Below, one piece after another: positions 45,251 to 58,019 of a stretch of 64,000 nt of DNA; the first letter of the stretch is position 1, and the number at the start of each line of letters is the position of its first letter. Below the pieces are notes generated by a model that ran no database searches, was not told the DNA's origin, and saw nothing but the letters and a program-made list of their open reading frames with translations. The stretch is from Mesocentrotus franciscanus (lineage: Eukaryota; Echinodermata; Echinoidea; Camarodonta; Strongylocentrotidae), in assembly GCA_037976565.1 (NCBI GenBank), contig CP137667.1:25994277-26058276 (forward strand), in the 5' to 3' direction. The position numbers were made by a program, and so were the translations under genes.

Positions 45251-48200
45251 TGTTATTCATCTACTGCCTGGATGGTTGAGAACAGTCATAGACATAACCT
45301 ACATAATCATTACCGGAACCAATTGTATTTCTTGTAATGTGAACCATGTTCCCCAAAGTCTCGTATATAATTCAAACAATGAGAATGTAAATTGAATCAA
45401 TTGTAGTGATTATTTCAAAAGTCACTTATTAGACCGGGAGCAATTTTGTATTTGTGTTTGTACTTTGATTTGTCTTAGAAGTATTAGGTTAGATCAATTA
45501 TACTATTTCCAAATTTCATGTTTCATGTTTCATTGTACTTTTAAAATAAATCTTAATTCGAAGCAGAAGAATCGACTTTTTTTTTAAATAAGAAAACTGC
45601 AACGCTCGTTGTTATGTGTGTATCTACGGTCATTTTGAAAGAGATAAATAGGTAAATGAATACCTGAAAGAATAAAGAAGTAAAGAAATGAATATGAAAA
45701 TAATAACAACATAAATACACAATAATACACATTAATTGTATAATATACAACTCACTGTACACGGATATATTTATATCTCATTTCATTTCATTCATTTCAT
45801 TTATTTATTTAAGCACGGAGGCCTACCTCAGCCCATTGATTGTTCTTCGTAGTTTCTTTAACTTTTTGTTTGTCTCTGTTCATATATGTTCCCACTTACT
45901 TTTATATCGTGACGTACTGAACGTATAATCATGTATATAGCTGGTTAATTGTCATTCGATCCTATGGCAATTCGTACAACTTTGTCTATTTGTATTTCAT
46001 TAGTTTGTGTACTTGTATTCGGTATCATAGGATATTTGTAATTGATTGACCATGTTTCCCAGTGTCTTTTAGAGATATTATAGAGTTGTTATCCATTTTC
46101 ATGACATTAAGTCGAAATGTTTATAAGCCAAGTATAACATTGTTTTGTAAAATGTAACGATACGGAGGTAAGCAGACAAAATAGCGTTATTTGAAATTTT
46201 GTTGTCGATTACATATAAACTACGTAAAATTATGGCGATAAGGCCACATTGACAGTCTTCGTTTTGGAAAATAATCCAATCGATGTTACACAATAAGGCG
46301 TGGAAGGCTAGACGGATACACTAAGTCTTTATGGTGCAATGCCTAATAATTTGGTCCCAAGCTCGTCTGGTCTATGTCCTTATTGCGAGGCGAAGCCCAG
46401 ATGGAACGGCACAAACCCCATTTTGTCATTTTGCCATTTTGAAAGCATATGACAAAAGGAAAGTCATACATTATCTTTAAATCCCATACAACTAGAAATA
46501 TGGAAACAGAGAAGAGGTATTATCAACCTTATTCCCAAGAAGGATCAAAATCCGTTGTTTTTAAAGAATTGGAGGCCTATGCCTATCTCTGTATTGAACA
46601 CAGATTACAAACTTCTCGCTAAAAAGTTTAGCTCTGAGACTACGGAAAGTCTTATCGGGTATTATTAGTAGTGACCAAACAGGTTTTTTTTACGAAGTCG
46701 GTACATTGGAGAGAACATTCGTTTGGCTTTAGACATGATTGAATTTACAAATGAACATGATATTCCCGGTTTTATATTAATGGTTGATATTGAAAAGGCT
46801 TTCGATAAATTAGAATGGTCCTTTATGTTTCATGCTTTGAAATACTTCAATTTTGGGGAAAATTTATTATCCTGGGTGAAAATTTTGTAAAATGATATTT
46901 ATTCATGTGTGTTGAACAACGGGCATGCTTCTAATTTTTTTTCCAATTACATGTGGTGTTAGACAAAGCTGCGATATAATGTCTATATGGATAAGGACAG
47001 ATATTGATGAGGCATTAAAGTGAATGGTATAGAAATTAAGCTTAATTCATATGCTGATGACAACGTTTTATTTAAATGACGTCGCTTCGCTTAAAATTAT
47101 TATGTATATCTTAGACCAATTTAATTTTTTTTTTTCAGAACTATGCATCAACCGGAACAACTCGGAAATAGTAGCTCTTGGGTATTACAAAGCCCACCCT
47201 CCCGACATATCTTTTTCTGGACTTAGATATTCCAATGGACCTTATAAACTGCTAGGGGTGTATTTTTCTATTAATCTTGATGATATATTTGAATTAAATT
47301 TTCCTCCAAAGTTACAAAAATTGAAAAACATTTTGAGAATATGGAACATGAGAGATTTAACACCTATAGGGAAAATCACTGTATTAAAGTCGCTAGGCCT
47401 TTCTCAATTAGTATATCTTTTATCCGTTTTCCCAAAGCCGCCAGAAGATTTTTTTGCACGAAATTGATTCGTTAATGTACTCATTTATATGGAGTGAAAA
47501 ACCAGATAAGATTAACTGTCGTACAATCATTGGAGATTATAATCAAGGTGGATTAAAAATGTTACATCTTCCTTCAGTTATTAAAGGATTGAAAACTGCA
47601 TGGGTGAAACGATTGATTGATGTAGAAAATACAGGTAAATGAAAATGCTTTTTTGAATACTATTTGAAACATCTCGGGGGAGATTTGTTTTGGTTGTGCA
47701 ATTTAAAGTTTAATGACCCCAAAATATGCAATGTAAGGAACCACTTTATACGTGAAATTTTACTTGCTTGGAGTGCGTTGACATTTTCTCCTAAATTGAC
47801 TGATGTAAACATTCAAGATCAAGTGTTGTGGAATAACTCTCTATTTAAAATAGGTGGTAATGTTGTATTCAAGCACAATTGGATAGATATTGGAATCACT
47901 CGTATAAAGACATTTGTTGGATGAGCATGGTAAATTTTATTCACATTTAACATTTATTCAAAAATATAAAGTTCAATGTCATTTTCTTGACTACTACTCT
48001 TTAATCTCTGCACTTTCAAAAGAATGGAAAAATGATATCCTACAGCACCAAGCTAAAAGCAAGACACCCCAAGAAGAATTATTGCATAACTTATTCCTTT
48101 AAAATGTTGCCTTTCTACGAAACTTCGTTATTTTCAGTTCAGAATTTTACATCGAATACTAGGGGTCAACAAATATCTTCACATTATGGGCATAGCTAAT

Positions 48201-50650
48201 TCTAATTTATGTACATTTTGCTTATCCTCTGTTGAAAGTATTTCACACTTGTTTTGAGAATGCCCTGTTACGCATCAATTCATCCAAGACTTCCAAAGCT
48301 GTATTCTAAACAATGAAGTGCTTTTGAATCAAAATTCCTTTTTGTTTGGTTTCCCAGATGGTATGCAATCTATCTTTAATTTTGTCATTTGATATGCAAA
48401 CCACTATATATTCTCTGCAAAATACAAAAGGGAACGGTTATCTTTGAATTCTTTTAAGAAGATGCTTAAACATTTTTATGAAGTTGAGCGGGTTCTTTCT
48501 ATCAAACGCAATAAATTTGTTGTATTACTAGATAAATGGAGGCATGTGCAACTGATGTAACAATGTTTGTTTTACCAATATGTCACAACATGTACTTTGT
48601 TCAAGTCTACTGTTAAGAATGATTCAATAAAATTTTCTTTTGGAAAAATAAAAAAAATAAATAAAAAAAAAATCGCCAAATAGTTCGGACCGAACTGCCA
48701 TGGTTTCTTATTTTGGTTTGTGTGTGTGTGTGTGTGTGTGTGATTTAAAGTACGTAATTGGGCCGAGGATGTCCTTTCCAGCAAGACAGAGTAAATTTCT
48801 TCTAATTTTGGTGATCCCATAAACCCGTCTTATACAATAAGGTTTTCTTATGTAAAATGCAATTAGCTCCCCATTTGTCTACTTAGTTGCAAGGTCAGAG
48901 CTAACAATTATCTTTAACTATCTTTGACATTTCAAATGCATAAACTAACGAGAACCCCCAAAAAAAAAGAAAAAAGTTTGATATAACGGATTCATTTAAG
49001 AACGTATCCTATAAACATTTCATACCGTTGAAAAGCATTCCAGGTACCCTACCATAATTTGGCGTTGAAGCTAATAATGTTTGTGTAATGTCGTTTGTGA
49101 TTATTTATTATTTTATCTATCTTATCTCGTCATATTTTATTTTTTTATTTTATTTTGTTTTTCCGTAATATCGTCATTGATATTCCGATCTCAAACATAT
49201 TTTTAATGAACTATCGTTCAGTGCCAATTTTTTTTTATTTGTTTGTATTAATCAGTAAAATATGAAAACTATACAAAAAGACTAAGATGTAGACAATTTA
49301 AAATATAGTTAAATACGGTAAAACATATAACCAGTTGTCTCATGAGCAGAAAACCATTTAGCTGAACAAAGATGTGGTCATAACATTGACAATGAAAATA
49401 TAAACTAAGCAACGAAATTTCTCAATGTTTTAATATGTTAGTAACAAATACTGAATAGTCGAACATGTGTTACTTTTTCGTTACATCAATAGTTAACACT
49501 CTGTATATACAGAAATGCCTCACACATTTAACTTAACAACAATAACAACACTACTTGAACAGTTTGCAGGCGTATCTGCATTCAAAATACCATATGGGCT
49601 AAGTTGGCATACCAAATCAAGCAACTCTTTGTATGTGTATTCTTGATTTGGAAATGTGTGTTTTGCTGTATAGCACTTGGTAAATCTAGTTGTTCCTTGA
49701 AATTGTATTGTACATTTGAAGTCATGTGAAACTGTCATAATGTATATTATAATGGTGGGGATGGGGAATTTTACATAACTTTTGATTTCATTAAAAAAAT
49801 ATGTAAGCTGTTGCTACTATTTATTTGTCTTTCTCAATATATCACTGATATCTATTTCCATACCAGATAGTTTTACTTGCAAGAGAATTATAGAGTTGGC
49901 ACATCAACAAATGCTTTTAATAAACTAATTAAATATACGTCTGGCATTAATATCTCTCTAATGAGTGCAATATATTATACAGTTATATTTTAACCGATTG
50001 TCACCAACGGATACAGGCATGAATTTAACACCAGAGGAAAGGTGCATATATTTAACACTCGCCTTAATTAGAAAATTACTTAGTGGCAGATTATGCAGGT
50101 TTGAAGGGGGAATTTACACATAATTGGTAATAAATGCAAGAGAAAGGAGCATTTGCGAGATATTTTTTGCTGTGTATTAAAGAGAGAATTATTTAGAAAG
50201 AGGGAGGGGAACTAAAGAGAAAATTAGAGAGAGATAGAGAGAAAGAGTACAGAAGAGAGAACTGAAGAGGGGGAATAATGGAAAGAGAGAGAGGGGGAAA
50301 TACGGGGGGTGGGAGTGTCTACACGTTAGAACCTGCATTGTTCAAATCGAGTCATAATGAACAGTTAAATGGTAAATGCTCTCCGAAGGGCAAAAATATC
50401 ACGGTTAACTTCAAAACCCTAAGGGTGAAGTTGACAAAATTATGAATTTTATGTTCACATCTAATGTATTATTTAGTTAGAACAGGAACAAAGTGACATT
50501 CTAAATTGTTCTTCAACATAGGAAATGCAGAAAGCACGATAAAACGAAGTTAAACGACAATTGCTCATGAGATATGCCCAGTGTTAATATCCTGCCCTAA
50601 GTTAAATTGTTCACCTCAATCCCTGGAGCCCAAAGTATACTTCACTTTCT
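45251..50650. repeat. Gene B 3' flank: segmental duplicate of 226-5050
   Basis: No gene of the array. Co-linear with the gene A flank apart from an 80-bp AT-rich insert (about 45780-45860), a LINE (46480-48672) and the lack of the MITE. The empty MITE site is at 49849-49850. A TG microsatellite lies at 48717-48742. Confidence 0.65.
46480..48672 (+). mobile_element. 5'-truncated LINE, L1/Tx1-type, with poly-A tail
   Basis: Reverse transcriptase blocks appear in order: GIINLIPKKDQNP, NTDYKLLAKK (46560-46625), ENIRLALDMIEFTN, GFILMVDIEKAFDKLEWSFM (46720-46820), a broken YADD region (SYADDNVLF, about 47050), FSGLRYSNGPYKLLGVYFS, LTPIGKITVLKSLGLSQL (47340-47410), YSFIWSEKPDKI, GGLKMLHLPSVIKGLKTAWV (47480-47610). 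The C-terminal zinc-finger part LCTFC...H..ECP is near 48210-48270. This order, and the W-K/x-R..L block after the catalytic site, fit the L1/Tx1 group. The 3' end is an A-rich tail (48640-48672). At least six frame breaks make it inactive. It is absent from the matching flank of gene A. Confidence 0.85.
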
Positions 50651-50997
50651 CCCTTACCCTAAACCTTATCTGAAACCCAAGAAACTTCAAGACGAAGATG
50701 GTAAGAAGTAACACACTTGTCTTGTGTATCCTGTATAAGTATATTTTGATAAATAAAGAGATGAAGTAATATAGGAATACATTATTCATGTAAATCTCTT
50801 TAAAAAGAAAATAAGCACCACGTCGTATAATATCAATTAACGTAGAATGTTCAGTCCCGAAATATAACACTAACTGTAGCAAATTTAAGAACAATATTGT
50901 TAACGTTCACTAAGGTGATCACCACAGCATGGTTTAGCATATAGGTGTCTGCTTCTTTTTTCGTATGTCCAGAACAAAAACGTTTAAGTTTCTAAAG

Positions 50998-51335
50998 TAC
51001 TGTGAATCAGCCACTCCAGAGTGGTTTCATCCACTTCCATCAGCACAGGGATGCCGTTTGGTGGTTTAAAAATGGGGCAGGTTGTGATGATGTGGTCTGG
51101 TGTTTGCTTCTCTGCACCACACTCACAAGCTGGACTTTGGGCCAAGCCCCATATGAATATGTTGGCCTTAAAACGACCGACACCACTTCGCAGGCGGTTA
51201 AGCTTTGTCCAAGCGTGCCTTGGTAAGTCACAGCCTGGAGTAGTATCAGTTGAGTTGTGGATGAAGCGCTGCAGTGAGGATGACGATTTGTGCCACTGGT
51301 CTGTCCATATAGCTTATAGGTGTGTTGCGCGTTGA
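50998..51335 (-). pseudogene. RTE-like LINE C-terminal fragment
   Basis: On the minus strand a single frame with one stop reads FIHNSTDTTPGCDLPRHAW, LNRLRSGVGRFKANIFIWGL, SPACECGAEKQTPDHII, TCPIF and DETTLEWLIHS. The C-x-C-G-x-x-x-Q-T-x-D-H-x-x-x-x-C-P zinc-binding tail is characteristic of LINE reverse transcriptases, best matching RTE-type ends. Only the end of the element remains. Confidence 0.8.
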
Positions 51336-53927
51336 AGGGATAGTTGAGTTTTGGTACAGAGGGCGCTACACACATATTTGTTTGTGGGTGATATAATGAA
51401 AAATTGAGTGTCAAATTTGAAAAATCATACAATTTAAATGACAAAATCATCTTTGTTTGATCAAATTTGGTTCAGAGACGGCTGAAATATCCATAAATAT
51501 AACCATTTGTAATATTTGTGGGGTCCCACAAATATTCGAGATATTTGAACCTGCCGTTGAAAAAAGAGCTGTGCCTTATACGTTTTATTCCAGCCATTGC
51601 CAGTGTTGGCTTTTTGTTGGCTTTTTTCGTGTTGGTTATAATACGCACAGCAAGCCAACCAGGGAAGCTGAATTGGTATGATCGGATTTAATCTAATTTT
51701 CACATATCTTGGGGTCTAAAATTACCTTCATAGCAATTTTAGATCCTAAAAGGGCACTAGACATGTCATGACTAGGAATAAAAGCAATAAAAGCAATAAC
51801 CATGCACTTTGAAGGCATTAGCGGTCTTTAACAAGAACTCAACGGTCTCTTTAAATAAGACCTTCCACGCTGCGCGCGATCACTGCAAGTCAAATGAAAC
51901 GCACACTTTACAATTTGACTATGACGCGATTTTGGACATTTAACGTGCAACATTGGAATAATCGAGGTTGTTAATTGGCATTATGTTTAATAAAATCTAA
52001 ATTCCCAGGGATAACAGGCATTCTTAGAGATGGAACAGTTACATCGGCGCAGAATCCGAGGCACATCAGACCATAAATGCTAATGTCAAAGTTTTTAAAC
52101 TGACTTGGTTGTTATTCTGGCCAGAAGGCTTGAATTTTGGGTGTTGGTATCTTTATCATTAAAACATGAATCCTAAATATAATGTCATAATTGTCAGTTT
52201 GTTTGAAAATCGGATCACGGGAGAATCGTATAGTATGCGATGGACTTAATACACTCGCTCTAGCATGAGATGTGAGCGTCGCACATACCACTAAGTTACT
52301 ATGGCAAGGCCCAGCGAAACTTTTGAGAAGCGCCATCTACAGGTCAAAGCAATTACTTTGATGGATTCTAGGAGAAGAAAGTAATGAACTCCAATGTAAC
52401 TTGATCACCTTGAAAATGCAGAATGGGCAAATACAATTGATTCTAGCATCAGTGTATTGGAATAGACAAAAATATTGCAAGAGTGGAAGGAAAATGAATT
52501 GAAATCTGAAAAGGATACAAAAAGGACAGACATAATTAAGGATATTAGCCGTTGAATGTTGAGAGAACGGCAACCAATTGCGTATGAAATGGCAATGAAA
52601 CTGTTCTGGAAAGAAAGGGATACAGAGATAGTCTGATAAATAAAGAAAGAGAGAAACATGGAGATAGAAGGAGAGAAAGCGAGGAGAGGTGGAGAGTATG
52701 AGGGCGCGTTTGATGGGGTGAGTAGTTTTAAAAGGCCTTTGTAGTTTACTTGTTAATCGGGTTGACGACTTGTAAATGTAGTTGTATTTTATGAAAATCG
52801 AGTGCAAATATTTACTTGATGCGTTATCAAAAGAAGATAATAAAGATCTTTTATGACGGTGTTAACTCAATAGTTTGAAAGTGTTACTTGCTTTGAAGCA
52901 ATAAAAAATGCACTTACTCCCTTCTCACACAAACATTGCAGAATGTAAACAACATGTTGGTTTAGCTTTTTTTCTGCGTCTCTGCCTATTTAACATATTT
53001 CATATGCCACTGTGGTCTTTGTTGGCTGAATTTTTGGCGTTTCAGTCAAATTTGACTTTTAACGCCTACGCTGGTTCTTTAATAATCAAATCAGTCGAGG
53101 TATTCGAGTCGAAATGGTCCCTAGCTTGGTAATCTTGTGGGCCTGTGCTTTGCTGGTCGACTGCTGATCGTCTGGCAAACCTTGTCCAGAATATGGCCTG
53201 TTCTTATAACTTATCTCTATAATATTCCCTCCACTTGCGGCAGGTCGCCGAAGATGGCGTCATTAATGAACTCGTACAACTAGCTTAATCTGGCTGTTTT
53301 GTCGTTATCTTTAATACTCCCTACACTTGCTGCAAGCCGCCGAAGATGGCGTTGTGAACGAACTCGCACTCGTTAGTGGAGATCGTTAAAAAGTAAATCG
53401 GCCAGCTCCTGAACTATTTTTTCGCCGGGCGTAGAAATTCGGTGGTCACGTCATGTTCGTCTAGCAGCAAATAGAGGGTGATGGAGGTGGTCGAGATTAT
53501 GAGATAATATTCGGCCAGATTCTGGACTACGGACAACCCTTCCTAAATAAGTTGAGTGGGCTTATCACTCTTTCAAATCAAGGCCCCTCAGATACAAAGA
53601 TGGATAGATATATATATATAGAGAGGGCGAATAGTCAGAAAATGATCAGCTACTTAGTTCTTTAAAATCCAATCCAATTTGAGGGACTCACACTCCCTTC
53701 TCGCACTTGATTTACGGAGTTTTATACTGGTCACATGATCGACTTTAAAACACAGAAGAAAAGAAATACATTATATAAATATGTACCACTATACCGTTGA
53801 CATGGCTTACTCATCTAATTATACGCCCAACAAACATATAAACTTTATGTACAGGACCTATAGAACCCAAGATTACAAATTGAGTGAATAACAATAATGT
53901 GGTTTAACGTCATTGTTTGTACATTAG
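51336..53927. other. Intergenic, no gene recognised
   Basis: Short frames at 51457-51703 and 52337-52807 have no family match. A TA run lies at 53609-53620. Related words CGCCGAAGATGGCGT and TTGTCGTTATCT recur at 53250 and 53340, so there is a local duplication of about 90 bp. Confidence 0.5.
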
Positions 53928-56900
53928 GGGCTTTTCGTTTGTGTGGACGAGGACGCCGTTCCCGTCCTCTAACGATGCGAATTGGCTGCAGTCGACCCGT
54001 CATGTTCACTACTTTACAACCCTTTACGTATGTATAGTCGACGCCCGTTCTCTACACGATGACGTAATGGCCCCAGCTCGCTTATTCAATTTCTCCTTCT
54101 TTCACTTGTTATGTTATTCTTCGTATATTACTCTATTATTTTTTCTATCTTTCGTCATGTTATTTTTTGTTTCCCTTCTATCATTTTCTCTCTCTGTTTT
54201 TCTTATGTTATTATCTGTTTTTTCATCTTTCATCTTCTCTTCTATCTTTCCATTTTCTATTCTTAACCATTTTCTCTTTCTGTCTCTCCTTATGAAATTG
54301 TTTATTGTTACCATTCTATCATTTTCTCTTTCTGTCTTTCCTTATGTTATTTTTTTATTTCTGTTAGTGTTTGTTTTTATTATTCTATTAATTTCCTCTT
54401 TCTATCTTTCATTATGTTATTCTTTGTTTTTCCATCTTTCATCTTTTCTTCTATCTTTCCATTATCTATGCTTTATCATTTTCTCTTTCTGTCTTTCCTT
54501 ATGTTATTCTTTATTTCTTCCTTCTATCACCTTCTCTTATGTTAGTGTTTGTTTTTATTATTCTATTAATTTCCTCTTTCTATCTTTCCTTATGTTATTC
54601 CTTGTTTTTCCATCTTTCATCTTTTATTCTATCTTTCCATTATCTATGCTTTTTCATTTTCTATTTCTGTCTCTCCTTATGTTATTGTTTATTGTTACCA
54701 TTCTATCATTTTCTCTTTCTGTCTTTCCTTATGTTATTCGTTATTTCTTCCTTCTATCACCTTCTCTTTTTTTGTTCTTCGTTTTTATCATTCTATCACC
54801 TTCTCTTTCTGTCTTTTCTTATGTTATTATTTGTTTCTTCCTTCTATCACCTTTTCTTATGTAATTCTTTGTTTTTATCGTTCTATCATTTTCTTCCTAC
54901 CATTCCTTATGTTATTCTTTGTTTTACCATCTTTCATCTTCTCAATTCAATTTCAATTCAATTTATTTCTGTTTCCAACGAAACAATACAAAATCAGTTT
55001 TAAACATTTACAACAATTTAAGAATACATATTGGAAACAGAGGGGTCCACTAAAAAGCAAAGCTTGTACAAGTGTGGACACCCTAAATGATACTTAAGAA
55101 TAATGATTAATTAAATTAACAAGTTCTTAACTACAAAAGGAACTACAAAATAGAGAAAATGGGGGGATGCCAACAGAGACGAGAACGGGACAGGACAGTA
55201 CCTTACATGACAAACATGGGAGGATACGTTTACAATACAAAGAGTAGATAATGCCCCCAAAAGGAGAGAGATCAGGGTACAGAAATAATTTTAAAAAATG
55301 ATGAGGTGCATGTGGGGTTGAGAGGAAAATGAGGAAAGAGAGATGCGCGTTAGAAAGGAGATAAGCTTGAGAAGGCACAATATAATATATCAAATTACAT
55401 TTTGAGTCAGCGAGTAGAGAATGATCTTGTATTAAAAAAACAACAAAACAACAAAACAACATATAAATTTAATGAGGTTGATATGATTGTAATAAAAACA
55501 ATTTCAATTTTTTCTTAAAAGTATTAATCGATGGAGCATTTTTATTTCATCACTTAAAGAATTCCAAAACTTTGGACCTTCATATATGTACGTTTTTTGG
55601 GCTAAGAGGGTCCGCAAGAGAGGTAAATGAAAATCGTCCGAATGTCTTGTTGGGTAATTATGGACTGAGCTATTTTAAAAAAACATTTCATGAAAAACAG
55701 AAGGCAACATATTATTTTTATAATTATACATAAATTGACCTAGTTGGAAAAGATATAAGTCTTTTACCTTTAATATCTTATTTTCAAAAAATAAAGAGTC
55801 TGTATGGAAGCGAAAGGGGGAATTACAAATTATACGAATAATCTTCTTTTGTAATAAAAACACTTTGTCTAATGACGTTTGATGTGTAACCCCAAACTAA
55901 GAGACCATAATTTAAGTATGGGAGTATCAATGAACTATAAAGCATAATTAATGAATTAAGAGGGAGACATGTCTTTAATTTATAAATAATACCGATATTT
56001 CGGGAAATAATTTTACAAATATTGTCGATGTGATTTTTCCATGAAAGCTTTTTGTCAACCGTTACACCTAAAAATGTATTAAATGAAACGCACTCCAGTG
56101 GGGTATTATCCAAAACTAAATTAGCTGGCAATGAATTTATAGATTTACTAAACAACATATACTTCGTTTTCTGGAGATTCAATGATAATTTGTTAGCTCT
56201 AATCCACAATAAAATATTACACATTTCAATATTAATTATTTCAACTAATCTATGGGAGTCTTTGTGAGAAAAAATAAATTTGTGTCATCAGCAAAAAGTA
56301 CGAAAGACAGAATATCAGAAGATCGACAAAAGTCATTTATATATAAAATAAATAAGAGTGGGCCTAGTATGCTACCTTGTGGAACGCCACAATTTATATT
56401 ACTAAGATCTGAGGAGTTGTCATTTAAAAATACATACTGCTTTCTATCCGAAAGGTAGCTCTGAACCACTCCAAGGCCATCCCACGTACACCATAATGTG
56501 AAAGTTTATAAAGTAAAATATCATGATTAATCGTGTCGAAAGCCTTGGAGAAGTCCAGGAAAATGCCAACCATATGAGAAGATTTGTCGATGGCATGAGC
56601 TACCTTATCAATAAAAGACAATAGTGCGTGTACAGTGTTATGTTTTTCCCTAAAACCAAATTGGAGATTAGAAAAGTATTATGATTTTTAAAAAAGATAC
56701 TGTCCGAATATAAATTATCTTTTCAAGAATTTTCGAAAAGGAGGATAATAAAGAAATGGGTCGATAATTATTAACATCTAATTTATCCCCTTTTTAAACA
56801 AAGGAATGACCTTTGCAACTTTCATGGAGGTGGGTACCTGGCCATGTAATAAAGACAAATTAAAAATATGAACAAGAGGATCCACAACGGAAGATATGAT

Positions 56901-57271
56901 GCCCTTTAAGATAAAATTATTTATTTCATCATTCTATCTTCTCATTATCTTTTGTTTATCATTTTCTCTTTCTGTCTTTCCTTATGTTATTCTTTGTTTC
57001 TTCCTTTCATCACCTTCTCTTATGTTGTTCTCTGTTTTTATCATTCTATCACTTTCTCTTTCTGTCTTTCCCTTCTGATTTACGCTGCGATATAGCAAGA
57101 TGACGTCATTTTGACGACGGGGTTCGAGTTTTCTGACGAACCTCAAATCATGGGTGAACGCGTCCTCAAATTGGGCCTGACGACGTGAGACGACCCGACG
57201 CATGCGCAAATCGCCGAAATGACGTCATATCATTGACGTCGTCTATGTGGACGTGCCAAACGAACAGGCCC
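53928..57271. mobile_element. Candidate DNA transposon with CT-rich minisatellite interior, split by a LINE
   Basis: The left end GGGGCTTTTCGTTTG and right end CAAACGAACAGGCCC are imperfect mirror images, followed inward by GTGTGGACGAGG and CGTCTATGTGGACG; ATTA occurs just outside both ends. Between them, 54090-54936 and 56937-57080 consist of repeats of CTATCATTTTCTCTTTCTG and CTTTCCTTATGTTATTCTTT. The 315-residue frame at 53917-54864 is a Phe/Leu/Ser translation of these repeats, not a membrane protein. The LINE accounts for the 2 kb in the middle. No transposase. Confidence 0.5.
54945..56936 (-). mobile_element. LINE (Jockey/CR1/L2-like), 5'-truncated, with 9-bp target duplication
   Basis: On the minus strand: VPTSMKVAKVIPLFKKG and NYRPISLL (56830-56740), IFLDFSKAFDTINHDILLYK (about 56550), SYLSDRKQYVFLND, GVPQGSILGPLLFILYIND and FVLFADDTNLF (56469-56245), LSLNLQKTKYMLFS, FNTFLGVTVDKKLSWKNHI (56224-56000), and C-terminal IIRIICNSPFRFHTDSLF (about 55800). 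The 3' end carries a short tandem tail (AATTGAATTGAAATTGAATT), as in L2-type LINEs. ATCTTCTCA is found on both sides (54936-54944, 56936-56944). The FADD catalytic site is intact, but frameshifts break the ORF. Confidence 0.85.
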
Positions 57272-57277
57272 TATTAA

Positions 57278-58012
57278 AGGGCCCATGACATCGAAATATA
57301 AGTGTATTCCTGTTGGTGTGCAGTCCTGCATACATCTCATATTTTGATATGTAAACTTCTGAATTTGTTTCATAGATTTTTAAATATTTTTTGAAATATT
57401 TGTTTTTCAAACTTGCTAAGCTCCACCCCAAAACCTCCAGATCTCATTCCCTTGTGACATCATCTGTCAGTCATCAATGAGCTAACTTGAGAAAGTGGTA
57501 TGTATCTTTGCCGAAGTCGACCACCTGTTACAAAACGTAATACAAGAGCAACATACAAGTTGCTATGTCAGACATGCTGTAGCATCACCAGGAAGACAAA
57601 GGCAATGATGATGTATTGTACATAATGTGTGGAAGCATGCAATTCTATTATGAACGTGTGCTAAGCTGGAAATTACATACTATTGTCTATTCTATAATAT
57701 TAGTTTAGTCTGACATGTCTGACATAGCAACTTATATGTTGCTATTGTTTGTGGTATTGTAACAGGTGGTCAACTATGGCAAATTACATGCCACTTTCTC
57801 AAGTTAGCTCATTGATGACTGACAGATGATGTCACAAAGGGAATGAGATCTGGAGGTTTTGGGGTGGAGCTTAGCAAGTTTGAAAAACAAATATTTCAAA
57901 AAATATTTTAAAATCTATGAAACAAATTCAGAAGTTTACATATCAAAATATGAGATGTATGCAGGACTACACACCAACAGGAATACACTTGTATTTCGAT
58001 GTCATGGGCCCT
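57278..58012. mobile_element. 735-bp near-palindromic element with TTAA flanks (piggyBac-like MITE)
   Basis: Ends AGGGCCCATGACATCGAAAT and its mirror image, flanked by TTAA on both sides (57274-57277, 58013-58016). The arms of about 250 bp are nearly identical. Within the central part a second inverted pair reads AGCAACATACAAGTTGCTAT and ATAGCAACTTATATGTTGCT. The same 50-residue frame is found on each strand in the two arms; it is a shadow. TTAA duplication suggests piggyBac mobilisation. Confidence 0.85.
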
Positions 58013-58019
58013 TTAAGCA

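Noticed and set aside
53917..54864. 315-residue frame rich in Phe, Leu and Ser, looking like a multi-pass membrane protein
   Set aside because: It is a translation of a CT-rich tandem repeat; the same peptides recur in other frames and there are no exon borders.
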